Below are positions 36,493 to 58,842 of a DNA stretch of 64,000 nucleotides, one piece after another; position 1 is the stretch's first letter, and each line of letters opens with the position of its first letter. Origin of the DNA: Haliclona indistincta (taxonomy: Eukaryota; Porifera; Demospongiae; Haplosclerida; Chalinidae); assembly GCA_964017065.1 (NCBI GenBank), contig OZ024791.1, forward strand, positions 6,066,547 through 6,130,546, read 5' to 3'. A program made the position numbers and the translations under genes. The notes beneath the pieces were generated by a model. It was not told the DNA's origin. It did not search any database and saw nothing but the letters and a program-made list of their open reading frames with translations.

Positions 36493-36640
36493 ATCTATTA
36501 TCTTTTAATCATCAAAATAAGTATAATACAGTCATATAACCAGCATTATGTAATAATAATTATTGTAATACGTGTGAGTAAGTGTGAGAGGTAACATAAA
36601 TAAATAGTTTGCATGTGAGTAGATGTATAGTTATAATGTA

Positions 36641-39600
36641 CTAGGACTTGCAATGTTCAGCATGTGTGTCCCACGCCTTTAACTGCAGAAGAGAACAGTA
36701 TAACATGCAATGGTACTGTGTAGACCAGGTCCAGTAGCTCACCTGACAGTCTCTGCTGCAGTACCATTCCATGTGACAGCCTGAGCACAAGTATGTAGCA
36801 TCCCTTTCACAGCGAGCACATGCATGCGGCTGTCCAGCCAGTGTGCTGCTGTTACGTCTCCCAGCACTGGCGTTCCCAACAGGTGTCCTGGTGACCACAG
36901 GTCCACTGCTTACTCTAACATGCCTCCTTGGTTGAGCTGAAGCAGCAAGAGCAATATCATGCTCAGATGGAGTTACTATTGGACGTTGGATGATTACTGC
37001 ACTAGATGAGGAGGAGGGAGATGATGACCCACGAGGTTGAATCATTTGAGGATTTCGTGGAATGTTTTGCTGCACTTGGTGTATCTGTGGCTTTGGTTTG
37101 AGGATGCGCTGGTGAGGAAGTTGACGAGGAATAGTTGCAGTGGGTGATGGCAGCACAGTGACAGTGTGTGGGTTGCTCGACGGTGGAGGAACAAAGACAC
37201 CTGAAGTCTGTATATGATGAGAACGACTGAGCTGAGAAGATGAAAGAGGTGGTGGAGAGGGAGCTTCAACAACGTTGATGACATTTGGTGTAGTTCCGAC
37301 GATCACAGGCTGCTGTTGCATGCTTACTGCAGGGTTTGGGTAGGCAGCGTACATGTAGTTGATACCACTATTAACAGGAGCAAGAGGAGGCAGAGGACGA
37401 GTTGGTGCGGAGACTGGAGTAGCAGCAGCAGCCATGGTTGCTGGGCTAGGGTTGCTAACAGATATGTACTGAGGTTGCTGTCTCTGCATTAAAATTCTTC
37501 CTTTTTGAACTGGAGATGCAACTGGAATTGCTGGTGTGGATGCAACAACCTCCACATTAGCAGTACGAGCTATTTTCCTGTGCTTCATGAACACCTCATA
37601 CTTGCGGCTGTTGCCTTGAAACTTCTTCCAAGCATCATGAAATATCTCCATCAGCTTATCCTTACCAAGGCTATCAAATTCTTTACCGTATCGATGGCTC
37701 ATCTTTCTCAAATGATCTGCTAATTCTGTACTAGTCTCATCATGAAGTAAATCAATACCCGATTCAATATGCGATCGAAGTGGTGGAATCTCTCTCACAA
37801 TAGACACTTGAGAAGACTGTCTACGATTCACTGAGCTGTTCGCAGGATGAGCTGGTTCTAAAAACTGCTGGGTTCGCCTGGCTTGCTGTAAAGAGATTCT
37901 CTGTTGAGATGAAAAGCTGTCATATGCTACACGGCGCTCTAAAGCATGGACTGGATGTTGCTTAGGTGCAAGAGGGGGAGGAGATGAAGTGAGATAGTGA
38001 GGAGGAGCATGAACAGCAACAGTAGCAGGCGCTGTGTTAACAATAGCGTAAGACTTGGTTGCATTGCCATTGGAATTCAGAGGCTGTTGATCAAGCATCA
38101 CTCCGCTGGTATGCTTGAATTCTGACTGAGCCCTCGCATTAACAAATACTGCACCACTCCTTTGATGGTTGGGCCCATTAGAAGTGTACCTTGGCACTAC
38201 AGCAGTTGGCTCACTAGCTGGAACATGGTTAACACGTACTTGCTGTTGATGGGCTCGAGGGGGCTCCACAGCTGTTAGTGAAGAATTGTAGATGACCTCC
38301 TTTGTGGAGGGACTAGGGCTGCTTGTGTAGGTGACTACAGGACTTTGTGCACCTTTGACATGACTAGCAGGAACAAATGTGTACACAGCAGCTACTTCAC
38401 CAGTGGCTGAGATAGTGGTGGGTGTAACCATGACAGATACCATCGGATTTGCTTGCGAACCAGATGTGATCACAGTACGCTGTTGTGTACCAACTGGTGC
38501 ACAAATAGTTTCAGGATGATGAACTTCACGAGTTGCTATTACCTGTCCAGGAATGTCCTGTTAGAGGTAAGAAACAGATAATTATGATTTAAAGCAATCT
38601 ATCACAAAGAAATCTAAACAGTTCCACCCTTCCCTGATGTTATGTAAACTCTATTATGCACACACTGACCTGCATTCTTCTTTGGGGTTGAACAGCATGA
38701 CTGTTTGCCTGAGCTAGAGCAGGGGGAGGAAGGGGGGGAGATTGCCTGACAACAGACTGTGTCAGCTGGGGCTGAGGTTTCTGATGTTGCAATTTGTGTT
38801 GTTGAGATAGTGGGGAACCACTTATGTAAGACATTGTTGCTGGGATAGCACTAGGTCTGTTAGGCTGACTTGGTGCAGCCTTAATGGAAGAAGCTGTACT
38901 AGCAGGAAAAGTTTTTGCAGAAGGAAGAGAAGAACGAGATTGTACTATGTGAATCTGAGCTGACTCAGAGTAAGTGATAGCTGATGTTCTAGCAGTTGAC
39001 ACAGCTGTTGCATGAAGTGGAGGAGAAGGATAGCGAAAAGCAGTAGTTGTAGCAACAGCAGTAGAGTTGGGCGAGGGAGAAAATGATTGCTGGATTACAG
39101 AGGTCTTTCTGTGTTTGACTGGCATCAGTTGAGTGACACCCGGCGATACAATCACCTTTGTGGCTTGATCTGTAGGTTGTGGACTGGTGCATGATGTCCT
39201 ATCATGCTGACTACCATGTGCTTCAGCAAGGTCAGAGCTAACCTGGGCTGGCCTAATACCTACACTTTGAGAAATCACCTTATCTGTTTGTATAGCAGAG
39301 TGACAGAGAGGCGGATTTGTGTCTGGAGATTTCACGCTATCAGCTTCAGATGTGGGCTGGGCAGTTGTGATAAGGCTCAACTGAGGTGGGGCTGAACTGT
39401 TCTTGTCACAACTGCTGGAAAAATCAGAAAATACATCATCACTCATATGGCTGCCACTCCTATCATGAGCTGAGGTAGCCTGCTTCATGAGCATGTTGGT
39501 TTTGTCAGATATTGGTGAATGTGGCTGAGAAGAACTGGTAACAAAAGAGTGTTCGGAAGAGGGTTGAGGTGACAAGGCAGCACCTACAGGTGATGGAATG

Positions 39601-41576
39601 ACAGGAGAGATGGGATGAGAAGAGTTGGAAGGTGGCGCTGGGCTGGATTCTAAGCTAGGAGGAATTGTGAGAGAGACACGAAGGCTTCTCGGCCGCCTGT
39701 CTGATGAGATTGGTTCAATTTCTGGACTGCCCTGAGGATTGTCCTCTTCACTGTCGTCATCAGATGACAAACCATAGATCACTTGTGGCATTTTTCTAGT
39801 TGGCATTGACATTGGGACTTGTTTCACAGACAAAGTGTGAGTTAGAACTGTTGACGTGCGTCGTTTCTTCATCAGGCCTATACCATCGCCTATTCTCTTT
39901 CTTTTTCTACCTCGACCAGCTTTCGCTCGGTGATGCGGATCGGGTGATTTTAATCTTGGACTAACTGTCCTAGATACAGACATTTCAGAAGCTCTTCTTC
40001 CCTGAGGAAGACATGGAACGATGACATAATAGCATAACATAATCCAATGCACAGCTTTATTATTTTATTTGCTACATAATCAATTTAGTGGCTATAATCA
40101 CTCAGTGCATCTAACCACCATGCATGATAGCAGCTGTTACAATCTGCTGAGAATCATCAGGTTGCTATCTTATCAGCTGTCACAAGAATGAAGTTACGTA
40201 TGCATGTCGATCTGTTCCTTCATTTCCTATTATAGCACAGAATCTGCTCACACATTGTAATTGCAATTTCACCATGACTACAGCTACAATAAGAGCTACA
40301 CTATAGCAATTACATGTACAAATAATGAAATAGCAATACAGTATCATGTTAAAGATAATTATTACTAAGCGCTTTATTTCAGCACTGATTATTATTATTA
40401 GACATGATCCATCACTACCTTTCGCTTTCTGCCAGGACCAGAAGATATTTGGCTGTCCATGTGAATATGATGAGAATGCCGTCCATGATCTACACTGTAA
40501 GCTCTTCTCAATACCTCCCCATCTTTGCTGAGAGGCAAAGTCACCACCTCCTCTTCCATTTCTTCTTCGGCAACATCATGATCATGATCATTATCATCAT
40601 CATTATCATGATCAGATGTGACTGCATCATTACCATCAAACAATGTCTGAATAACATCTATTGATTCAGTGAGATAGGGATTCTTCAACTTCTTTTGACA
40701 GTAAGTGCAATGCCACGGTTGGTCAAGTTGAATAGCAGATGCAGGGATAGTAGGAATGTGGCAAAGCTGATGATATCCTGGTCACCCATGAAAGGTCACA
40801 GAAGTATAAAGAAGAGATAAATGTAATTTAAAGAACATTCACCAGTTGTCTACAACAAACACATTTCTGCCAACTACTAAACATATTTATGACATTGAAT
40901 AACAAAACATCACATGAAACTGTTCAGTTGGCATGGAGAAGAAGAAATTCATAATGCTCTACAAAAATTCATTAAGTTGGTGTGTGGGGTGGAACAGCAT
41001 GTGGTTGCATGTGTATCTTGACAGGGAGTTATCTCACCTATTCCACATGTATCGCAAAGAACGATTTCATTTGGAGCATCGGAATCATCATGCTTGCATT
41101 TGATACAGATAATGTCTGTTGTAGTCTCATCCACTGGAAATCAAGAGTAAAATTATAGTGAAGACACCGACTAGCTAGCTAGCTAGGAATTAGCAAAATA
41201 ATACGGTGGATGTTCGCTTCTCTCTCAGCAGGGGCTGTCTAAGCAGTGACGTGGCGCAGCACGATAACCCCAGCATGGGAGCACGCTGGTTGTAAATCAT
41301 TACTGGGAATGCGGTCGAACGCATTGTGACCATTGTGCAAAGTTACGCGGCAACATGCTAACACGGACTTGCAGACTTACCACTGTGGATTTGCGAGAAG
41401 TCTGCTTCATCAGTTGACTTGTCATCAAACACAACAACACACTTGCGCAAGCGATTATCAATTCGCTTGATTTTAGCAAAGTAGACCATTCCATCATTCC
41501 ACTTGACGAGCACAAGATCTCCCACACTGTGTGAAATACCAGACTCGTCTCTAAATTCCGACTTGTTTTCTGCCAT
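36641..41576 (-). CDS. Tudor-PHD-MYND protein related to Polycomb-like (PHF1/MTF2/PHF19)
   Basis: Predicted chromatin reader. Start ATG 41576 (MAENKSEF; the longer upstream frame begins only with TTG). Exon 1 encodes a Tudor-type barrel: GDLVLVKWNDGMVYFAKIKR and CVVVFDDKSTDEADFSQIH, like the PCL Tudor. The next exons give a C4HC3 PHD finger, IICIKCKHDDSDAPNEIVLC then DTCG, GYHQLCHIP, WHCTYCQ, closest to PCL PHD1 ([20 protein letters not shown]). Then follow an acidic His/Asp run, a basic patch KAGRGRKRKRI, over 700 residues of Ser/Pro/Gln/Thr-rich sequence, a conserved-looking helical segment (about 37570-37760, LADHLRKMSHRYGKEF), and a C-terminal MYND finger: CARCERDATYLCSGCHMEWY, CSRDCQLKAW...HC. 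PHD2 and the PCL C-terminal domain are not seen. Large exons (36641 to about 38560 and about 38640-40000) contrast with the intron-rich neighbours. Confidence 0.75.
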
Positions 41577-43826
41577 TATTGCAGCTGTGCCAAAGACAGT
41601 TTGAAATCTGTGCTCGTAAGGAAGGAACTGACGAACAGTTGGCACTCGCTCACGAGTAGCAGCAGCTACGCCGTCACTGAATACCCAGCGCCTCGACTGT
41701 TTTAGACTAACTTGCAGCGACACAGAGAATAAGCGACAAGCCACTTCAGTTGCCAAACTACGCGTACTGTAATAATGTTTTTCGTGGGCCTTGGGGTGGG
41801 TGGGAATTATTGTTTTTCAATGTTGTTGGCTCCTAAATTAAGAGTAATTAACCGATTTTAGAAGCTTTTAGACATGAATAGAACTACTCAGTATCACTCC
41901 CAATCATTCTTACTTTACTTAGCAACTTTCATTGATCAGACCAGCAGGGTATAGCTCAGTGAACCAAGTATTCAGTGATTTTTGCAGCACACAAGCTAAC
42001 AGTGACAATGTCTTTGTCTATATGTGATATGACTTCCTACAATCATGCACGTGCCCTATTGTAAACTATCTTACACCATACATGCACAGCTGCCAGCAAG
42101 GCAGTTAAACTACTATGATTATTATGTCACTGTGGCTCAGCTGCATATAGTCACTTCCCGAGACCATTGATCACTAGCTGTCAGTTCCTGAAACACTCTG
42201 TTTATGCTGTCAGTTATGGCCATAGCTATTATTTGATATACATGTACCTTGGCTGCACATTGGTGTATGCAGGAACATACTAGTTACATACCTTTGTAAT
42301 CTTCAAGTTCCTGCATTTATTACAGCTAGCAATAACTTGCATGAAAGGCATGCGTGCAGAAAATATGTTTGTTTTTAACACTTGCACACTAGGTGCATTA
42401 TAATAATTATGTATAGGTCACAACAGCATCAAGTATGAGACCATCATGCAGGAGCCTGGCTATGTAGCAATAGGCTATAACATGTAGATGAGTGTCCAAT
42501 GTATGGTAAAGTGCACATAAGCCACCATAATATATCACTATGCTCAGAAAGCATGCACAGACTTACTAATGTAACATGTTGTGGCATAATACTACTCTGA
42601 CACTTCAAAAAGATTGTCTAATCAATCTGACATCACATGTCTGGCTTCATTACGTGCCTCAATCTGATTGGTCAGTTTGCATGCCAAATGGGTACACAAT
42701 GCAAACAGCAATTACTATAAAGTAAACAAGGCTACATGTTTGTGAATATATTCATGTTTAGAGGATTTGGGCGTGTATACTTGGGCGCTTAGAAGAATAA
42801 TTTTGACCATATTAGGACAACACATGTGATCAGCATACAGACCACATGACAACGATAATTACCACTACTTTCAAGGGGTGTGTGCTGTGGGTGAAGACAT
42901 TAGACCTCGCATTAGACAAACTGACACCCCTGCTCACCAACAAGCAGGAAAAGCAGAATTCCTTTTATATACATGTACTATAGCACAAGAGGAAGGAGCG
43001 TTTAACTATAAATTCGCTGTAATGATTACTACTTGAAGTCCCGGCGCCGCCATGCGCTAGCTGTTGCTACTTGGGCCCGGCTTTCTTTGCGCGTATACAA
43101 TCATTCACGCCCGTTTTTAGCCAAAACAAGCGAGCGTTCAGCCAGAGCGCGCCATGATCGCGTTCGGAGTCAGTCTTATGGGGCCCAGCAAAAAAGCACG
43201 CTCCTTATAAGGAAGTTTTTTTGCAGCGCAAGCGGCGGACTTTAGATTTCGTTATCCACAGTAAACCCTTATACGTTCCTGACTGTAGCTATTAATTGCA
43301 TGCAGCACAGTAATAGTGGCTGCACTAATGCATAATGTGCATTATACTAAACTATAGAGTACAAGAGTGCATCATGCGCAATCAATTTTGTACGCCGGCG
43401 GCAACTCTGCATGACAGAGGCATGCGTGAAGACATACAACTGCATGCAGTCACTATACACAATATGTCACCTTCATACTGCAACAGACAAAAATTTTGTT
43501 TATCAAAATAACTAGCTAGTTATGCATGACAACACCATTATCAAGAAAGGAATGTTGTTTACCAAAAGGTGTGCACTAATCACCTTTCTATTTCATGAAT
43601 AGAGATTCTTTTAAGGTGACAATAAGACCTGAAATTTGAGAATATCATGCACCTAGTAATGGATAACCCAAGTAGCCAAGGTGCACCTAGCTTCACACCC
43701 TGGCAAGCTGCAGACACTTGCAAATTCCATACAAATTAATACACTCGCGGCCCACTATTATTAGTTATGAATATGAAATTCTGAATTGTGAATAAAGGAG
43801 TGAGTCAGTATTTATATATAGAATGA
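41577..43826. other. 2.2 kb gene-poor region
   Basis: The largest gap in the window, between the Tudor-PHD-MYND start and the POLR3A stop. It is AT-rich, without a supportable ORF, tRNA or TE ends that I can define. Two sub-features: CpG-containing sequence at 41577-41800, the likely promoter of the Tudor-PHD-MYND gene, and a GC-rich island at about 43035-43250 (see findings), whose open frame begins only with TTG. Confidence 0.5.
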
Positions 43827-53682
<9,856 letters not shown>

Positions 53683-53800
53683 CTCGACCTCACCCTCTTT
53701 CAGGCTCGCTTAGGCTCCACGTGGTCAAGAACGCGTGGGCGCCCACCACGAGTGAAATGGTGTGCACTAACTGGAAGGCGCCTTCTCCAGTTCGCGCGCT
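53683..53800. promoter_or_regulatory. Divergent promoter, POLR3A / INO80E
   Basis: 118 bp between start codons, CpG-containing (GGTCAAGAACGCGTGGGCG, TTCGCGCGC). No TATA box. Likely bidirectional. Confidence 0.5.
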
Positions 53801-55270
53801 ATGGTACCGAACGACAAAATGGAGCAAGAAGGTGAGGAAGAAGACGTCGTTTCAAACAAGCAGAAGTATAGAGAGTTGAAGAAAAGACTTAAATACCTTG
53901 TATACGTGAGTCAATAAAGTGAAACACACATTGTGTGTGATGAGTCCTTCTTCACTAGGAAAATGAGTGTTTTGAACACGATGTGAGACAGGCACAGACA
54001 AAACTGCTTCAACTTTGCAGAGAGAAAAGGTAGATATAGTAAGTTTCAAAATAATACATTATGTTGTCTTCCTCTCTTAGCTTTCTGCTGGATCAGTTGA
54101 TGCGTCATGAGACAGTGGTATTGTCAGGTAAGTGTCACTAACTAATCTCGTCTCATCCTAATCTGTCCAATCTTAGAAAACAGTGACAATGAGACAACAG
54201 ATTACTCCACTGAAGACGATGACCAGGTGAGCATACCCATGTTGTACAAATGCTCCAATTACCATACTGTTAATTTGCAGATGGACATGGTTACCAAAAG
54301 GTACACTCATACACAAATAGTTACATTATGTATAGTCACTGCAAACATGTTTTTTATGTGCAGTACTGTCGCCAAACTTTCTAAACCTTCCTCCTCGTCT
54401 TTTCCTCTTACTAAACAATCCACAAGCAAATCCACAGTTAAGACGACTCCTAACACCAAGAAGACGGGTCAAAAAGGTGTTGTTAAGCAGCTGTCTGCTG
54501 GCAAGGGAACAAAAGCAATCGCCAAGACACTGAACTCTGTCAAGGCTGCTACAGCACCCAAACCACCACTGATAGTGTCTTTACCAATTTCTAGTTTAAG
54601 ACACTCTTCAACTCCTCCAAACGCTTCTTCTACTGGTTCCACTCCTCAACCAATAGGAGGTGGTGGAAAGGGTGGATTCTCTGGAGCACCAGCTGTACCT
54701 ACTGGGTTTAAGAAGATCAAGAGTGTTTCCTCTTCTTCATCTGACAGTTCGTCGTCGTCTAGTGACAGCGATTCAGACGACTCGAGCAGTCACTCAAGCT
54801 CCAGTTCAGACAAAGAAGCTGAATCTATGGACACTGCACCACTTCCTACTCACCCTCTTCCTCCTCCTCTTCCAAGAATGGTGGATATGTCGCCATCTTT
54901 AATCAGTCAAACTGGCTCTAAAGTGATCCAGCCCAAACCTATTCCCTCACCAGTGACTGTCGTCTCTCCAAACCAGCTCGCTTCATTAGCCCTCGTGTCT
55001 CCCAGTGGAGTGCCTCTTCTCTCTCCCGTTCCTTCCTCCCCTCTCTCTGAGAACCAGAAGGGTCCACAGACTACCTATACACTCACCACGAACAGTCAAG
55101 GCTCATTCCAGCTGGTCCCTCTCAGCACAACACTCTCCACCGCCAGCTCCAAGATGCTGGGATCGCTGACCAAGTCATCGGGATCGGGAATGAGTGCATT
55201 TCATGTTGTGACCACACCTACCACTCAGCATCCACCTAGTGGTGGTAATGGTAGCGGTGCCTTGCAATAG
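53801..55270 (+). CDS. INO80E: INO80 complex subunit E
   Basis: Subunit of the INO80 chromatin remodeller. Start ATG 53801. The conserved N-terminal coiled coil spans the first exons (53801-53905, 53959-54029, 54081-54127 and on): NKQKYRELKKRLKYLVY, ENECFEHDVRQAQTKLLQL, CREKSFLLDQLMRHE, matching human [24 protein letters not shown]...RDKSFLLDRLL. The remaining exon (from 54364) encodes about 300 low-complexity residues with Ser/Asp runs and Pro-rich stretches, poorly conserved in the family. Stop at 55268-55270. Confidence 0.85.
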
Positions 55271-55723
55271 TTGTGTACTATATCTGATTTTAAATGTTTA
55301 ATATGATCAGACACAATCACATAAGTACGTGTGCAACGCCAGTCTCGCCTTGTTCGATCATGTACATATTATACTAGCAACTGTTAGCTACACCTCTTTC
55401 CTTGGGTTAGCTGTTGCTAAACACTTCGACATTGATATTACATATCATGTCTACAAACCGACACCTTCCTACTTTTATTTTTTAGCAATACATGTAGAAC
55501 CAGTTTAATTTTAATACACAAAAATGATGATGTACATTTGTAGAGCATTCTTCCTACATTTATAGTGGTACTAGTCGTAGTGTAATACTATGCACTGGTA
55601 TAGCCTAGCATGCACTTCCAGCCCCACCTCCCAAGGTAAGACTTGGATCACGTGATCGTATGTCAGATTTTCTAGCGACCTCCTTCCTGAAGCTGTTACT
55701 GAGACACTTCGATCTCAAGCATC
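55271..55723. other. Intergenic: INO80E 3' UTR and scramblase promoter
   Basis: AT-rich in its first two thirds, with no ORF worth calling. GC content rises toward 55700, the likely scramblase promoter and 5' UTR (GGATCACGTGATCG at 55645-55658 is a palindrome containing an E-box CACGTG). No TATA box. Confidence 0.4.
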
Positions 55724-57093
55724 ATGGCCGGTAAGTAGACGCGTGCAACTGCTCTCATGCTGCAGTCATCTCTCGTTGCAACAGCTCCCGCACAGCAGCA
55801 GCAGCAATGGGCACAAGCTCCTCCTCAAGCCCCACCAGGATGCCCTCCAGGACTGGAGTACTTGACACAAGTCGATCAACTTATCGTGAACCAGCAGATC
55901 GAGCTGCTTGAAGGTGAGTATAATGCAATGCTCCCTTGCTGAAAAGCAGCATGCATCACTGAGGTATACTCCATAGCTGTGGCAGTGCACTGCAAGCGGA
56001 TATTTAGAGCTCTTTATCGCAGGAACAACATCCAGTATATACAAGAGCGACAATCTGTAGTGTAGATAGGCTGCTCATAGTTTACATTGCACACTCTGTG
56101 CTGATATAGAACTGCTGGATTATGCAATCGCCCTGATTATCTATCTTAACTGTTGTTGTAACTATGATAACGGTTCTTGATACATTGTAGTTGTTACTAA
56201 CTGGGAGTCACAGAACAGCTACAAGATTCGCAATTCTCTTGGTCAACAGGTTTACTTTGCTAAAGAGGGTACGCAAAAACCATTGAAGTAGCTGACATTA
56301 ACTCTCTTGCAATGATCAGATTCCAACTGTTGCCTGAGGCAGTACTGTGGGCCTTCCAGACCCTTTTCCATGACCATCTCTGACAATAATCAGAGAGAGG
56401 TATATATCTCACTATTCGTGTCATATCTGTTCAAATGCAAACTTTCATCAGGTGATTCATCTAGAGCGACCTTTACGTTGCTCCAACTGGTGCTGCTTCT
56501 GTTGTCTACAACAAATTGAAGTGCAGTCACCTCCAGGCACTGTGGTGGGGTACGTCAAACAGGTAAGAATAATATTTGAGAGTAAATCATTCTTTAATAT
56601 ATGCTACCATGCAGGATTGCAGCTTCGTCTATCCTTGGTTTTCTCTGAACAATGCTGAAGGAGACACTGTTCTCAAAATCAAAGGACCCTTCTGTTTCTG
56701 TCAGTGCTTTGAGGTGGAATTCCAGGTACATGCACTGCGTCACACACAGCAGTCATACTTCCTCTTGTACCATCAGGTGCTGAGCAGTGACGGAGATCAG
56801 GAAGTTGGAAAAATAAGCAAAAAATGGTCGGGCCTTGCAAAAGAGTTTTTCACTGATGCTGACAACTTTGGGATAACCTGTTAGTTGTTATTCCAATCTT
56901 GACTAAGTATTCTCTTCCTATACATCAGTTCCAATGGATCTTGATGTTAAAATGAAAGCTGTAATGCTGGCTGCTTGTTTCCTTATTGTGAGTAATATGA
57001 TATAGCATATTGGTAATTATTTTTAAACATTTTTGTCAATAGGATTTTATGTTCTTTGAAAAGAAACAAGACAAGAACAATAGGAATAGATAA
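55724..57093 (+). CDS. PLSCR: Phospholipid scramblase
   Basis: Ca2+-dependent, palmitoylated membrane protein of the PLSCR/tubby-like family. The first exon is only ATGGCCG (55724-55730). The second gives [18 protein letters not shown] (Pro-rich head), [20 protein letters not shown]. Later exons: [58 protein letters not shown] (palmitoylation-type Cys cluster), [30 protein letters not shown] (Ca-binding loop), then [20 protein letters not shown] and DFMFFE, the C-terminal membrane helix. The last exon ends KNNRNR at TAA 57091-57093. All family landmarks are in order. Confidence 0.93.
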
Positions 57094-57188
57094 ACTCTCT
57101 ATCATGGCTCCATTGTATGAACAAGTCTGTTTTAACGTATGATATTGTTTGAACTTAAATAAATAACAGAAGCTGAACAGAAGTATAT

Positions 57189-57292
57189 TAATGTGATGGA
57201 TAGAACTACTGATAAAGAAATATGAAAACTGATACAAACTATGACTATACTTTTACATTTAACTAATAATTAAGTGCTCTAATATCTATGAA
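57189..57292. repeat. Duplicated 3'-flank sequence, copy 1
   Basis: About 104 bp that recur at 59300-59402 in the same orientation with roughly 85-90 percent identity by eye (shared: GATAGAACTA, AAAACTGATACAAACTAT, TAAGTGCTCTAATATCT). It lies just beyond the 3' end of the coiled-coil/CARD gene. Confidence 0.85.
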
Positions 57293-57324
57293 TAAAATAA
57301 CGAATGAACAAAATTTCAAAATAA

Positions 57325-58464
57325 TTATGTTTCATCCAAAGCTTTATCTAGTATTTCTACAAGGTCTTTATGACCTAAATGTTCTTGTTCTAGCTTAAGA
57401 CAGTGATGGAGTAACGTGTATGCTTTGCTGCCTTTGGTATCAAGCACTTCTAGGTAGAAGTAGCGTGCTTTCTCTTCACTTGTGTAGCGGAAGTCAGTTG
57501 GCTGTGACAATTTTCGATTCTCCTCAATAGTGGTAACTTTGTAGCTTAGCAAATAGTTAACTAAGGTCATAAAGTTCGTAAGTTCAATAAATGGACTGAG
57601 ATCGTTGGTGACACAAGACTTCAATTTTTTCTCTGAGAAAGTACATAAACTCACTATTCCAAAGTGCTGGTTTACCTTTTGCTTTATCTAGTTCAGGCGC
57701 TGGAGGAAGAGGAGGCCTAGACCAGAAGTGACAGTGACAATCAAAATGTTCCAATCATTATACCTTTCAGATTGACTAGTTCCGAACACAGGAGCTGATC
57801 TTTGTCGCTGTAAAAGACAGCTAGTTGTCACAATCTGTTATGCTGACTGCACTCACTATTGGCGGGTCCTATAAATCAGATGAAACACAGCAACCATTCT
57901 AAATATGTACAACTATTTATCGTACTTGTCTTTGAGGTGATCTTGACTGTTCGGTCTCTTCTGTTTGGTATTACGGGAGTTATACAACAACGATCAAGAC
58001 TATAAATTTGCACCTTTCTGTAGATGTTTACACAGTTCTGAATAGCGAATTGCTTGTTGCTCATTCTCTTGTTCAAGTTGGCTAACACGCAGACCCAGGA
58101 CTGTAGAATCTGTGAATCAGTGTATCAAATTCACTACTACTGCATTCTGCTATAAAGTACCATTCTTGGATTCTTCTAAACCCTTGTCCAGGTCATCTCT
58201 TTCATCTTGAACCTGCTTCAACAGTTTACTCAGATCTTCAATTTTCTTTTCTTGCTGATCCTCCACTGCTTTAAGTCTTATTATTTCCTTTTTCTCAGTC
58301 TCTAGCTCCAGCTTTAGTCTCTCGATTTCTTTGTCTCTTTGGTCCAACTCCCAGGAAAGAAACGAAGCCATCTCGTTATGAGGATGACCCGTTAATTTCA
58401 TCAGCTGGTCTTGTAGGCGTGGTGCAATGATGGCGTCCAGCAACAGTAGCACTGTAGCAACCAT
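57325..58464 (-). CDS. Coiled-coil protein with C-terminal CARD
   Basis: Start ATG 58464 (MVATVLLLLDAIIAPRLQDQ). About 100 residues of strong coiled coil follow (EIERLKLELETEKKEIIRLK, DLSKLLKQVQDERDDLDKGL), then SQLEQENEQQ, a short Pro-rich linker PPLPPAPELDKAK, and in the last exon (57634-57325) a CARD-type six-helix domain: LTNFMTLVNYLLSYKVTT, SEEKARYFYLEVLDTKGSKA then YTLLHHCLKLEQEHLGHKDL, matching the CARD pattern of helix 4-6 (LL..L..KG..A...L...L....H..L). CARDs assemble signalling filaments in innate immunity and cell death. The coiled coil plus CARD arrangement recalls CARD adaptors such as CARD9/CARMA, but with the order reversed. The CARD is closely similar to that of the gene at 60505. 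Confidence 0.7.
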
Positions 58465-58842
58465 AGATCTATGCCTTTATCCGAAGCGAAATGAAGATGT
58501 ATGTATTATTACGTCTTTCTTCTTTACCTTCCCTTCTCCACAAAGCCCCAGCTCGGACTCTGAGACAGCTCCGGAAGATATCCTGAAGCATAACTGGGTT
58601 AAGAAACACAGCCAGGAGTTACCTGCATGCAGCTCTAGTCGTGTTCTTCTTTGACCTGGAGTGGGATGAACCACAGTGGGAGGAGAAAGTGACTGAGTGT
58701 AATCAAGGTCATAAGGTCAGAGTTTGCCAAGGAAAACAAGCACTGCAGTGACATGCCTTTCTTTGTTGCAGAGCTGCTCTTGATGGTCGTCACACTGAGC
58801 TAGCAGTATCTCTGATACAGACCCCGGCTGCTTTCCATTGAG
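58427..58842 (+). pseudogene. TRAPPC11: TRAPPC11 fragment, frame broken
   Basis: Pieces of the N-terminal region of the trafficking protein TRAPPC11 are visible: ILKHNWVKKHSQELP (about 58577-58624), LVVFFFDLEWDEPQWEEKV (about 58635-58691) and LDGRHTELAVSLIQTP (about 58777-58826), corresponding in order to human [35 protein letters not shown] and LQGRNTKVAVVLIQKKTP. The first two are in different frames, separated by about 8 extra bases (TGCATGCAGC region), too few for an intron, and a stop follows at 58840. The first about 60 residues and the remaining 1,000 of the family are missing, and the open frame starts inside the antisense of the CARD gene's first exon. A decayed partial copy is the simplest reading. 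Confidence 0.7.

Noticed and set aside
41577..41756. N-terminal extension of the Tudor-PHD-MYND protein
   Set aside because: The upstream frame has no ATG start (TTG at 41756); the first ATG is 41576, directly before the Tudor domain.
43033..43245. Basic 70-residue open frame in the GC-rich island
   Set aside because: It begins with TTG, not ATG, matches no family, and has no splice or promoter context; kept only as a compositional anomaly.
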